Source of the DNA: Brevibacterium picturae
GTDB taxonomy: Bacteria > Actinomycetota > Actinomycetes > Actinomycetales > Brevibacteriaceae
Assembly: GCF_900105045.1 (NCBI RefSeq)
Contig: NZ_LT629739.1
Span: forward strand, 3,038,001-3,102,000
Direction of reading: 5' to 3'
Length of the DNA stretch: 64,000 nucleotides
The notes beneath the pieces were generated by a model that was not told the origin of the DNA, did no database searches, and was given only the letters and a program-made list of their open reading frames with translations. The position numbers were made by a program, and so were the translations under genes. Positions 8,656-17,610 of this stretch are shown piece after piece; positions within the stretch are counted from its first letter, which is position 1; each line of letters begins with the position of its first letter.

Positions 8656-9378
8656 ATGAGTCCCCGAGTCGGCCCGTACGGCCTCTTATCGCACGAAAGG
8701 ATCATCGCTGCAGCCATCGAGGTCGCCGACGAGGCGGGGCTGGAGGCGATGACGATGAAGCGCGTCGCCGCACGCCTCGGTGCCGGAGCAATGTCGCTGT
8801 ATCGGCATGTTTCCGATAAGGAAGAGCTGATCGGAAACATGGTCGACCAGGTGACCGGGGAGTACGCCTATCCCGATCCTTCCGGCCTGAGCTGGCGGGA
8901 GGCCATGCACGTACTTGCCCGCCAAGACTGGGATGCGTTTCTCGCCCACCCCTGGATGCTCACAGCCACGACCACCGTTACCCCGCCCTTCGGAACCGCT
9001 TCACTGTCAGCCATGGAATGGGCGCTCTCGGCACTTGACGAAGTGGGGCTGTCGCCTGACGCCGCGGCTCGGATGATCATGACCATCAACAACTATGTCC
9101 AGGGCAGCGCGCGTGTCGTTCTCGGCGATAGGCGGGCCGAAGCAGAAGACGACCCTGGTCTCGCTTGGAAGCAACGTCTCCACGACGTCGAGCTGAAAGA
9201 CTTCCCTCACCTGAGTCGTCTCATCGCCCACCCCGTCCCCGCCCGCGAGCGAGATTGGTTCGAAGGGGGACTAGACGTCATCCTCGACGGTGTCCAGGCA
9301 CGCCACAACGCCTCACCCGACACAGCGGGGATCACCAGATCGCACGAACCAATCGATACCCGGACCACTGAGTCGTAG
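8656..9378 (+). CDS. TetR-family transcriptional repressor (probable regulator of the adjacent efflux gene)
   Basis: A 240-residue protein. The ATG at 8656 has GGAGGTGATCAGG directly upstream; 32 in-frame codons further upstream cover the operators and are not coding. The N-terminal HTH is seen at IIAAAIEVADEAGLEAMTMK and VAARLGAGAMSLYRHVSDK, and the C-terminal half (VLARQDWDAFLAHPWML onward) matches the TetR_C_1-type ligand domain common in tetracycline/biocide-response regulators. The divergent position and two palindromes in the gap argue that it represses the SmvA/QacA-like pump and itself. The pump is now interrupted, leaving the regulator without its main target. Confidence 0.92.
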   Translation: MSPRVGPYGLLSHERIIAAAIEVADEAGLEAMTMKRVAARLGAGAMSLYRHVSDKEELIGNMVDQVTGEYAYPDPSGLSWREAMHVLARQDWDAFLAHPWMLTATTTVTPPFGTASLSAMEWALSALDEVGLSPDAAARMIMTINNYVQGSARVVLGDRRAEAEDDPGLAWKQRLHDVELKDFPHLSRLIAHPVPARERDWFEGGLDVILDGVQARHNASPDTAGITRSHEPIDTRTTES

Positions 9379-9557
9379 ACACCGTTCACGGCGAATCCAA
9401 GTCGTGGTGGGCTGACGACACTGGCCCATCCGCCATCCACTCTCCGGAGGAGCTATATTTTAACGCTGTTTGGGAGTTTGACAAGGGGGTTTCGACTCGA
9501 CCGCGCTGTCCCTACGATCAGTACCGGTACGTTTCCTCGAGAGAAGGCAGAGCGCAG

Positions 9558-9782
9558 ATGACCACGCGAGACGAACTCCGCGCCGAAAAGGCACTTCAAG
9601 GGCTGGAATTCCCCGCTTCGAAGTCTGAACTCATTGACTACGCAACCGAGCGTTCAGCGACTCCGAAGACGCTCCAGGCACTGGAGGCCCTGCCAGACCG
9701 GCAGTTTGAGAACAAAGACGACGTCGTCGAGGCAGTGCCGCAGGAGCCGGAGGGTGATGCCCCAGGCGGGGTTCATCGCTGA
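9558..9782 (+). CDS. DUF2795 domain protein
   Basis: A 74-residue acidic protein. The core LQGLEFPASKSELIDYA, followed by TLQALEALPDRQFENKDDV, is the DUF2795 pattern (a short helical domain common in actinomycetes, function unknown). The GAAGG ribosome site lies about 10 nt upstream. It is followed 50 nt later by a DUF2267 gene on the same strand, so the two may be co-transcribed. Confidence 0.85.
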   Translation: MTTRDELRAEKALQGLEFPASKSELIDYATERSATPKTLQALEALPDRQFENKDDVVEAVPQEPEGDAPGGVHR

Positions 9783-9832
9783 CAGCGAAGCATTTTTGCA
9801 GCACAGCCCGAACGAACGGAAGGACCCTGACA

Positions 9833-10216
9833 ATGCGCAGTGACGAGTTCCTCAGCTACGTTATCGAAGCGGGAGGGCCCACCGACCCCGAAAGCGCAGC
9901 CCTCGTCATCCGAACTGTGTTGGACAACCTCGGCAAACGACTCAAAGGCGGTGAAGTGGCGGATCTGGCCGCGCAGCTTCCCGACGAGCTGCAGGAGACT
10001 CTCACCCGTCACAGTTCGGCCGAGCCGGTGCGCGACGATGCCGACGATTTCCTTCGTCGGACAGCGGACCAGCTCGGGCATGGCGTCGATCCGGAGACTG
10101 CGGGCAAGTATGTTCGCGCTGTCCTGTCGACGTTGCGGGCTGCGGTGTCCGAAGGCGAGATCGATGATCTGCGCTCGCAGCTGCCCGCCGGATTCGCACC
10201 GTTCTTCGAAGAGTAG
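9833..10216 (+). CDS. DUF2267 domain protein (copy 1)
   Basis: A 127-residue soluble protein starting MRSDEFLSYVIEAGGP. It has two similar helical halves, each ending in a QLP motif: VADLAAQLPDELQE and IDDLRSQLPAGFAPFFEE, typical of DUF2267. The function of the family is not established. The ribosome site is GGAAGGA. A second copy with the same length, similar leader sequence and about 70-75% identity by eye is at 15752. Confidence 0.87.
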   Translation: MRSDEFLSYVIEAGGPTDPESAALVIRTVLDNLGKRLKGGEVADLAAQLPDELQETLTRHSSAEPVRDDADDFLRRTADQLGHGVDPETAGKYVRAVLSTLRAAVSEGEIDDLRSQLPAGFAPFFEE

Positions 10217-10384
10217 CACCGAGCCCCGTTGCCCGCTGCCCCGATTCGCGCACGCAGTACGGGCTGCAGTCTCTCTTGTCTGCTCGTCAGCGATTATCCT
10301 CGCTGGGGCGACCTTTGTCTTCACGCGGCGCGACGCGTGAGGGAGTCCATTGAGGCGCGTGAGGAGGTCGATTGACCGCGGGCA

Positions 10385-10948
10385 TCACAAGTGCCAGTCG
10401 GCAGGTGAACGATCATCCGTGCTGAGCAGTCCTGCCATCCATTCGTCCCGGCGCTGCCCTCGGATCACGCCGGCGCTGCGGGCAATTCCCTCGAAGGTGA
10501 AACCCAGGCGCTGGGCCACTGCGGCCGTGGCCCGGTTGCCGGTGTGGGCTCGCCATTCCACGCGGCTGAGCCCCAGGCCGTGCGGTTCTGGAGCGAACGC
10601 GAAATCGAGCACCGCCTGCCCTGCCGCCGTGACAGTGCCGGTTCGCCGATGCGACCGGGCCGCCCAATAGCCGATCGATGCGCTGCCCTGATCGATGTCA
10701 TTCAGGGATATCATGCCGGCAAGCTCTCCAGCTCGTTCGATGACCCAGGTGCATGCGGTACCGTTCCGCCAGCCGGCGTCGGTGACCTGTGGGACGAACT
10801 CCGCGGCGTGTGCCCGGGTGTATGGGACAGGCAGCGGAACCCAGTGCAGGAGCATCGGGTCCTGGCATGCTTCGGTGATCGCATCGATATCGCCGCTCGA
10901 CGGCGGACGGAGTACGAAAGCCTCTCGCTCGAGCGTGACAGGTGTCAT
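10385..10948 (-). CDS. GNAT-family N-acetyltransferase (RimJ/RimL-like)
   Basis: A 187-residue protein. I chose the ATG at 10948 (MTPVTLEREAFVLRPPSS), since the upstream extension does not look like protein. The GNAT fold shows the β4 segment IGYWAARSHRRTGTVTAAG, where the usual R/Q-x-x-G-x-G/A pyrophosphate loop is, and the β5-α4 region VEWRAHTGNRATAAVAQRLG. The end FEGIARSAGVIRGQRRDEW is characteristic of RimJ/RimL-type enzymes, which acetylate N-terminal or side-chain amines using acetyl-CoA. The substrate is unknown. Confidence 0.87.
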   Translation of the reverse strand: MTPVTLEREAFVLRPPSSGDIDAITEACQDPMLLHWVPLPVPYTRAHAAEFVPQVTDAGWRNGTACTWVIERAGELAGMISLNDIDQGSASIGYWAARSHRRTGTVTAAGQAVLDFAFAPEPHGLGLSRVEWRAHTGNRATAAVAQRLGFTFEGIARSAGVIRGQRRDEWMAGLLSTDDRSPADWHL

Positions 10949-11158
10949 GTTCACAGAGTAACGGGAGCCGACGCGGAGAATCACGACGTGAAAGGCTTCG
11001 AGCGGGGTCACCCGTGTTCTGAAGAGTGCGAAGCGGGCGATTCTCACCGTCGGCGGAGGGCGCCTTCGCCCCGATTCGCCGGGGGACTCGGGAATTAATC
11101 ACGGCGATGGTGAGGATCATTTCTCTTCCTTCCTCAGACTGTCCCGGTAGTCGATGCC
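10949..11158. other. Intergenic DNA between the GNAT gene and an oxidoreductase remnant
   Basis: I see no credible gene. It must include the GNAT promoter on the minus strand. A large overlapping minus-strand open frame (10698-11690) is discounted because it runs antisense and out of frame through real genes and has no family features. Confidence 0.5.
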
Positions 11159-11305
11159 TCACTGAAGTTTGGGGGACCAGGCGCCGGTGGCTGATGCGGC
11201 GTGGGCATAGCGGGTGAAGTCGCGGGGCTCTCGGCCGAGAGCACGCTGGACACCATCGGCCAAATGGGCCCGGCGGCCGTTGAAGACCTCTGCTATGACC
11301 CTCAA
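11159..11305 (-). pseudogene. C-terminal remnant of an NmrA/SDR-type NAD(P)H-binding oxidoreductase
   Basis: The frame is closed upstream by a stop at 11306-11308 and encodes about 48 residues: VIAEVFNGRRAHLADGVQRA followed by LGREPRDFTRYAHAASATGAW. This is the typical C-terminus (GVQxALGRxPRDFxxYA..TGAW) of NmrA-like/NAD-dependent epimerase family proteins. No upstream part of the gene is present, so it is a deletion remnant. Confidence 0.65.
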
Positions 11306-11502
11306 CTAACATGTCCCGTGTAAAGACGGTTCCGGACAATACGCAGCTTTGAGCACACGAGTCCTGAACGAGCAGCGTCCCAATGCCGACTTCACAACGC
11401 CACAGAATACGCGGGGCATCGATGGCTTGGCCGGCTGCTGAGCTGCGATGGAACGAATGCAAGCGGATCAGCCTGTCCAGCACCGAAGGGAGCTTCTCAC
11501 TG

Positions 11503-12339
11503 ATGGATCCGGGTGAACGCCTCGACCACCTCACGTCGGTGGAGCGGACATTGCTGCTTACCCTGTGCGGCAGGGCCGAAGACGCCAAGTCGGCTGCGCC
11601 ACTGCTTGGTGACACTGTGGCCGAGGAGATATCCGGCAAGATCTGTGAGTCCGACCGGGCCACCGCCACAGGCGCTGACCTCTCGGCCAATGTCGCAATC
11701 CGAACAGCTCAGTTGGACCAGCATGTGCGGAAATTTCTCGCTGAGTACCCCGATGCAATCATCATTGAGCTGGGATGCGGTTTGGAGACACGGATGTTTC
11801 GTCTCGATCTGCCGCCACGTTCTAACTACTACTGCATCGACTCTCCCGCCGTCATCGAGCTGCGACGAAGATTGGTCCCCGCACACGAACAGGAAACCGG
11901 AATCGCCGCATCGCTTGAGGACTCACAGTGGTTGGATGCTGTGCCGACCCACCGGCCGACCATCATTGTGGCCGATGGAGTGTTGACATTCCTCGCCCCT
12001 GCCGAGGCCATCGAATTGCTGAATCGCCTGACCGCTCACTTCGAGCACGGTGAGCTTGTGTGCCAAGCCAACATCACGTACCTGACTCGCGACCTCGGTC
12101 GAGTGCCCGAACTTAAGAGGGTGGGTATCCCATCCCCGTACCGGGGATTCGGCATCGACGATCCGACCGAGCTCGAACGCATCAACCCCAAGCTGCGGTT
12201 CGTCGAAGAGTTCATCCTCGCTCGATCCCCTCAGTATTTCGGCGGATTCTCTGTCAAGTTCCGAACCATACTGCGCCTGCTGCGTCTCCGGACGAGGTGG
12301 GCACGGCTGAGCACTTGGGTCTTGCGCTATCGTTTCTGA
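11503..12339 (+). CDS. Class I SAM-dependent methyltransferase (Tcmp/LCM-like O-methyltransferase family)
   Basis: A 278-residue protein. I start it at the ATG at 11503, with AAGGGAG upstream, giving the usual family length; an ATG at 11422 would add 27 residues. Domain features are LDQHVRKFLAEYPDAIIIEL followed by GCGLETRMFRLD (SAM motif I), the acidic YCIDSPAVIELRR (motif II) and IIVADGVLTFLAPAEAIELL (motif IV/post-I). These match the leucine carboxyl methyltransferase/TcmP O-methyltransferase family acting on small molecules. The substrate is unknown and no biosynthetic partners are adjacent. Confidence 0.85.
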   Translation: MDPGERLDHLTSVERTLLLTLCGRAEDAKSAAPLLGDTVAEEISGKICESDRATATGADLSANVAIRTAQLDQHVRKFLAEYPDAIIIELGCGLETRMFRLDLPPRSNYYCIDSPAVIELRRRLVPAHEQETGIAASLEDSQWLDAVPTHRPTIIVADGVLTFLAPAEAIELLNRLTAHFEHGELVCQANITYLTRDLGRVPELKRVGIPSPYRGFGIDDPTELERINPKLRFVEEFILARSPQYFGGFSVKFRTILRLLRLRTRWARLSTWVLRYRF

Positions 12340-12683
12340 CGACCTCGTCGATTCGGGAAGCCTTGACGCGGTCCGACTGTCCGCGAGGTGACGGCTGAGG
12401 CTGAGCCAAGATGAGGCCTGCCACTACCAGCTCTCCATTGAACTCGGTGCGATCCAGTCTCGTCGCCGTAGCGATTGCACTCACGGCACTGCCACAGGTG
12501 ACTGAACCTGGCTGGCAAGTAGACGTCAGTTGCGCCTTTGTCATAGGCGTGAGTACACGCATGGCTTGATGTGGTCTCGAGATAGCTCGTCGCGAGCGCC
12601 GAGACGATGCTTGTCGTGCGGGTGTGCAGTATCTATCGTGTGTCCCTATAACCTCAGACTTCAATGGTGAGGAGGGCCAACAC
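12340..12683. other. Intergenic region upstream of the GMC oxidoreductase pseudogene
   Basis: It holds one short open frame (12411-12569, 52 codons, MRPATTSSPLNSVRSSLV...) with only a weak ribosome site and no recognisable family; I do not call it a gene. The rest presumably carried the promoter of the downstream oxidoreductase. Confidence 0.45.
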
Positions 12684-14282
12684 GTGAACCGCTTTGACTA
12701 TATTGTCGTCGGTGCAGGTTCGGCGGGTTGTGTGCTCGCCCATCGACTCTCTGCTGACCCGGGAACCAGCGTCCTGCTCGTCGAGGCCGGCGAACATGAC
12801 AAAGTCAACCCGCTGATCTCGATGCCGCGTGGATTCGGTGAGCTGGTCGGAGACCCCGAAGCCGTCTGGCACCACCCGACCCTTCGGACCGGACCAGCAG
12901 GTCGAATACTGGGTGCGAGGCAAGACACTCGGCGGATCCAGCTCGGTCAACGGGATGGTGTACAACTGCGGCGAGCCCGCTGACTACGACGCACTCGCGG
13001 CTCTCGGCAACGAGGGGTGGGGATGGCGCGACATGCTCCCTGCCTTCAAGGCCATTGAGGGTCATCAGCTCGGGTCCTCCGAGACACGCGGCGGCGACGG
13101 CCAGCTGCATGTCTCGACCGCCGACGACGGTGAGCCGCTGCTCGAGGACGTCATCGCGGCCGGCAACGAACTGGGGTGGCGGCGGGTGTCGGACCTCAAC
13201 GATGCCGACGGGGAACGGATCGGCTATGCGATGACCACGATCCGAAACGGGCGCCGCTGGAGCGCAGCCGATGCTTTCCTCCACCCGATCATGGATCGGC
13301 CCAATCTGACTATCGCCCTAAGGACCTGCGCGGACAGAGTCGTGTTCGAAGGTGGACGGGCAGTCGGCATCAAGGGGCGTCGAGAGGGACAAGTCGTCGA
13401 GTACGCGGCCGACCGCGAGGTGGTGCTGGCAACTGGCGCGCTCGCGACTCCGAAGATCCTCCAGCTGTCCGGCATCGGCGACCGCGCCACGCTCGGATCC
13501 GCCGGCGTCGACCAAGTGGTCGACAGTCCGAACGTCGGTGCCCGGATGCGCGAACACCGCGTCTTCACCCTGCAGTACCGCCTCACCGAGGACGTCGGAT
13601 ACAACCGCCTACTCGCCACGCCGGAGAGTCAGCAGCAGGCCATGGCGCAGTACGAGGCGAACGGGGAGGGCCGATGGCCGCACCGTCATTCGATCTGGTG
13701 GGGTTCTTCAAGTCCCGCCCAGAGCTGGAACGGTCCGACGCTGAGATCCATATCGCCCCCTACTCGATGCTGCCCCCGCAACCGGGCCAGGCCATCAGGG
13801 TCGAGCGAGAGCCGGGACTGATCGGCATTGCTTACATGTTGCGTCCTTCCAGCGAAGGCGGTGTCCGGATCACGGCGTCGGGACCGGACGCCCTCCCGGA
13901 CATCGATCCCGGGTACATCGCCACATACCGTGATCGCGCGACATCTGTCGACATCGTCCGTGCAGTCCGAAGACTGTTCGCTGCCAGACCCTTAGAGAAG
14001 TGGATCGAGCACGAGACAGCTCCGGGCGGAGGAGTACAGACCAGCCAGGAGATCATCGATACCGGCTTGCGCACCGGATCCGCCGGGTACCACGCCATCG
14101 GAACCGCTGCGATGGGGCCGAACGACGACGATGTGGTTGACTCCCGGCTGCGAGTACGTGGCGTCTCCGGCCTGCGAGTCGTGGACGCCTCGGTGTTGCC
14201 GATCATGGTCTCCGGCAACCTCCATGGGCCGGTCTTGGCCATGGCGTGGCGAGCGGCCGACTTCATCCTCGACGACGCGTGA
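12684..14282 (+). pseudogene. GMC-family FAD oxidoreductase (choline/alcohol dehydrogenase type), two frameshifts
   Basis: From the GTG at 12684 the protein begins VNRFDYIVVGAGSAGCVLAH, the FAD Rossmann motif. The frame is lost near 12870-12890: the GMC signature VRGKTLGGSSSVNGMVY continues in the next frame. It is lost again in the G-rich run at about 13659-13672, after which FDLVGFFKSRPELERSDAE and the C-terminal catalytic region YHAIGTAAMGPNDDD and VVDASVLPIMVSGNLHGPVL continue in a third frame. All parts of a roughly 530-residue GMC enzyme are present, so two single-base indels (or two sequencing errors) separate it from an intact gene. Members oxidise choline or other alcohols. Confidence 0.9.
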
Positions 14283-14501
14283 CTGTGTCTACACCGCATC
14301 GTTCAGTCGATACTGAGCGAATTCGCACCCGGTGTGCATTGAGAGGCAAAGACACGGGAAATTATGGTGCAAGTTCATCATAAAAATCTCATGGACTGTG
14401 ACCCGACGTTGTCCGGTGCGAGTGCGCGCAGAGCCGCGTGAGCGTTCGGATCGGACAACGAGGTCGGACAAAGACGTCCACGAATGGGGACAGGAGCAGC
14501 A

Positions 14502-15569
14502 ATGCAGAAGGCGACACGAAGGAACGTCAGTGCGGCATGGGCAGGTTCACTTCTTGCGGCATGCGTGCTCAGTGGTGGAGCTGTGATCGCATTCGACGGT
14601 GCGGGCTCTCCAGCCAACGCCAGTGAGAGGTCACTGGAGAACGCACGAGGGGGCGGATCAGCCGACGGATCATGTTCGGTCGAGACGCTTGATGTGCCGG
14701 AGGGGACGACTGATTCGTGGGTGGCAGCGGGGTCGCCGGACGGGAACAAACTGGTCGGCTATGCCACAGTCGACGGGGAAGAGCGGCCGATGACGTGGTC
14801 AAACGGCAAACCTCGGGAGATCCTCGTCGACCTCAGAAACGTGTCACCAGCAGGGGTCAACGATGAAGGCGTGGTCGCCGGGTTTGGTTTCGAGCACGAC
14901 GAGCCCGTCCGCACGTCCTTCCTGTACCGGGACGGAGAGACGATCGAGCTCGCCGCACCAGAAGGCGCCGATGCCACGGTCACCGACATCAATGCAGACG
15001 GTGACGCAGTCGGCTACGGAGTGGGAGACAATTCCGCTCTCAGGTGGGACTTCGACTCGCCGGACGAGGTCGAGAAGTTGCCGTCGCCGCAGGAGAATGC
15101 GGTTGCAAATGCCATCGACGACGGAGGCACGGCCGCCGGCCACACCGGATTTCCGGACGAAGGCACCGAGGCCGCGCTCTGGAACCAAGATGGCGGCCAT
15201 GAAGCGCTGCCGGCACTCGACGGAGCCAAACACTCTTCGGTCGAGAGCATCAGGGGCGATTTCGCCACGGGGTTCTCGACCGACAGCATGGAGAACAGTA
15301 CTCAAGCGCTGTGGAATCTGGAAGAGGGAACCGTGAGTCAGCTGCCAGACTCACTGTACGAGGCCTACGACGTCAATGAGACCGGTGTCGTCGCGGCGGA
15401 CACGGAAGACGATCACGCGGCGATCGTCCGCGATGGCGAGGTCGTCACATTGCCGCACGCTGGTGGAGATGCCTCCCAGGCGTACACGATCGCCGACGAC
15501 GACACTGCCGCAGGCAGCAGCCAGGACGCCGCCGGGAACTCGCAGGCGGTCGTCTGGAGCGGATGCTGA
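14502..15569 (+). CDS. Exported beta-propeller-like (HAF-repeat) protein, probable lipoprotein
   Basis: A 355-residue protein; the ATG at 14502 has AGGAG upstream. The N-terminus is basic then hydrophobic, with a lipobox-like LAAC ending at Cys21 and an alternative Sec cleavage site near NASE. The mature part is made of about six repeats of some 45-50 residues with the recurring shape (AxxINDxGxxVGxx...AxxWxxG), e.g. TDINADGDAVGYGVGDNSAL, ANAIDDGGTAAGHTG and YDVNETGVVAADTED, resembling HAF-family extracellular repeats. It ends AVVWSGC. No catalytic motif is evident; surface binding or scaffold roles are plausible. A deleted paralogue is at 63006-63564. Confidence 0.75.
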   Translation: MQKATRRNVSAAWAGSLLAACVLSGGAVIAFDGAGSPANASERSLENARGGGSADGSCSVETLDVPEGTTDSWVAAGSPDGNKLVGYATVDGEERPMTWSNGKPREILVDLRNVSPAGVNDEGVVAGFGFEHDEPVRTSFLYRDGETIELAAPEGADATVTDINADGDAVGYGVGDNSALRWDFDSPDEVEKLPSPQENAVANAIDDGGTAAGHTGFPDEGTEAALWNQDGGHEALPALDGAKHSSVESIRGDFATGFSTDSMENSTQALWNLEEGTVSQLPDSLYEAYDVNETGVVAADTEDDHAAIVRDGEVVTLPHAGGDASQAYTIADDDTAAGSSQDAAGNSQAVVWSGC

Positions 15570-15751
15570 GACTCCTCCCATTCCGAAGACGTATCTGGTG
15601 TTGTATTCCCTGCCCGTCTGACGGCATGGGAACAAAGACTAAGTCATCTATGCGGTACCGCGGGAGTCGGAGTGTGATGCCACCTGCGGCGGTCATCCCT
15701 GACAACGTGAATTCCACGGGAGAGGACCGCACGGACGGAAAGAGCCTGAAA

Positions 15752-16135
15752 ATGCGCAGTGACGAGTTCCTCAAGTACGTCATTGAAATGGGCGGGCCCG
15801 GCGATCCCGAAAGCGCAGCCGTCGTCACCCGAACCGTATTGGACAACCTCGGCAGGCGACTGGAAGTCGCAGAAGTAGCGGACTTAGCCGCGCAACTTCC
15901 CGAAGAACTGCAGGAACCTTTGTACCGTCACGGTTCGGAGGAGCCGACGCGAGACGATGTCGACGACTTCCTCCGAAAGATAGCCGAACAGCTCGGACAG
16001 GACGTCGATCCAGAGACGGCGGGAACCTATGTTCGCGCCGTTCTGTCGACGTTGGGGGCCGCGGTGTCCGAAAGCGAGATTGACGATCTTCTCTCGCAGC
16101 TGCCGACCGGATTCGCTCCGTTCTTCGAGGAATAG
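15752..16135 (+). CDS. DUF2267 domain protein (copy 2)
   Basis: A 127-residue paralogue of the gene at 9833, starting MRSDEFLKYVIEMGGP and ending TGFAPFFEE. The upstream in-frame extension to 15563 is not coding; the ATG at 15752 sits after the same style of leader (CGGAAAGAGCCTGAAA) as in copy 1, so the duplication included the ribosome site. Several changes are conservative. Function unknown. Confidence 0.85.
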   Translation: MRSDEFLKYVIEMGGPGDPESAAVVTRTVLDNLGRRLEVAEVADLAAQLPEELQEPLYRHGSEEPTRDDVDDFLRKIAEQLGQDVDPETAGTYVRAVLSTLGAAVSESEIDDLLSQLPTGFAPFFEE

Positions 16136-16334
16136 CGCCGAGTCACTCCAACCGCGCTCTGTAGGCACCAGCGCCGTGATCGGTAGCTCCGGGCTGAAGG
16201 GCGAGTCAAGATATTCGCATCGACCGCAGGGAATCGAACACTGCCTACATCGGCGAATTGGCTCGCCGGTATACGAACAGGTAGGGCAATCCTAGTGGCC
16301 GAATACTCCAGCCTCAGCAATCGGTGTCACTTCG

Positions 16335-17453
16335 TCACATCCACTTCTTCACCTTGAACACGGTGTAGAGAGCCACGCCCAGGCCGACCATCAGCCCGAG
16401 GGCCATCGGATATCCGAAGGCCCAGTGCAACTCCGGCATGTCATCGAAGTTCATGCCGTAGATCGCTCCGATCAGAGTGGGTGCGAAGAGGATTGCCGCC
16501 CATCCGGAGATCTTCTTCATATCTTCGTTCTGTCGTTGGGCGACCAGTGTGGAATTGACGTTGAGGATCTGCGACAGTGCCTCACGCAGCTCGGCGGCCT
16601 CGGTAAGAACTCGGGTCAGGTGATCGGTGACGTCGTCGAGGTAGGCCTGCAGTTCGGTGGGAATCGCATACTTCGTGGCACCGTTGCCCAGTCTCTGGGT
16701 GAGCCGGTTGAGGTGGGTGGTCGTGTGGAGGACGTCGATGACCTCTTGACTGAGCAGGTAGATCCGTTGCGCAGCCGCAGTGTCTCCGCTGAATACCTGC
16801 CGTTCAATGCCGTCCTTGTCGTCCTGGAGACCGTCCAACACAGGGAAGTAGGTGTCGACCGCGGTGTCGAGGAGTCGGTAGACGAGCGCCTCGGGGCCCA
16901 GCGTGAGCAACTTTTTGTCGGAGGCCCACTGACTCTTGTCACTGCTGAAGTAGGCATCCATGTCCTCTACACGTTGGGGAATCGGTGTCCCGTCGATGAA
17001 TCGATCGTCCTGGCAGACGATGACGAGGACGTCATCCTTCATCAACAGATGGAACTCTTTGAACTCGACCTCCTCGGCCGAGTCGATGTAGACCGCAGAT
17101 TTGAGGACGACGAACAGCACATCGTCGTAGCGTTCGACCTTGGGTCGTTGATTGGCATGGAACAGATCCTCGACGAGGACCGGGTGCAGTTCCCACGCCG
17201 AGGCGATCTCAGCCAGGAGCTCGGGCGTGGACTTGGGAAAGACGACCTGAGTGAACGATCCTGAGGCGGAGGAGTTGTTCGCCGGTCGCTGTGCGAGCGC
17301 CTCGGCGAAAGTGGAAGAGACCGACAGATTGCCAGGTTCGCTGTCGATGATGTGACGACTGAGCAGAACCGGCTTCGCAGATTCGGGCGCGGCCTCAGTG
17401 CTGCGCTTCCGCTTGGAGAACGGTTCGGATTTGTGCCTGAGTGCTCGTGCCAT
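16335..17453 (-). CDS. corA: CorA-family magnesium/cobalt transporter
   Basis: A 372-residue protein with an AAAGGAAG ribosome site 5 nt before the ATG. The long cytoplasmic domain (residues about 55-300) ends in an extended helix (LREALSQILNVNSTLVAQRQ). Two C-terminal membrane helices follow (ISGWAAILFAPTLIGAIYG and MALGLMVGLGVALYTVFKV), separated by the selectivity signature YGMNF and a loop with MPEL. The GMN motif defines CorA channels, which admit Mg2+ (and Co2+/Ni2+) as pentamers. The basic tail KVKKWM is typical. It is convergent with upstream genes and diverges from the WTA locus. Confidence 0.95.
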   Translation of the reverse strand: MARALRHKSEPFSKRKRSTEAAPESAKPVLLSRHIIDSEPGNLSVSSTFAEALAQRPANNSSASGSFTQVVFPKSTPELLAEIASAWELHPVLVEDLFHANQRPKVERYDDVLFVVLKSAVYIDSAEEVEFKEFHLLMKDDVLVIVCQDDRFIDGTPIPQRVEDMDAYFSSDKSQWASDKKLLTLGPEALVYRLLDTAVDTYFPVLDGLQDDKDGIERQVFSGDTAAAQRIYLLSQEVIDVLHTTTHLNRLTQRLGNGATKYAIPTELQAYLDDVTDHLTRVLTEAAELREALSQILNVNSTLVAQRQNEDMKKISGWAAILFAPTLIGAIYGMNFDDMPELHWAFGYPMALGLMVGLGVALYTVFKVKKWM

Positions 17454-17610
17454 CGTGCTTCCTTTGGTCGACTAAGACCCAAAGGTATCGGAGGGCAGAG
17501 CCAGAGCACAGTTCATCGGCAGAGCAGCTGAATCCACATAACAAAATAGGTTGTGTTTACATCGGATGCTTCATTCATGAACTTCCAATCTGTCCGTGCA
17601 CAATGGACGT

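Noticed and set aside
9478..9518. TTGACA followed by TACGAT as a promoter for the DUF2795 gene
   Set aside because: The spacing (29 nt) is too long for a standard promoter.
10698..11690. Long minus-strand open frame (330 codons)
   Set aside because: It runs out of frame through the GNAT gene, the oxidoreductase remnant and the methyltransferase start, and its protein is Arg/Ser/Pro-rich without family features.
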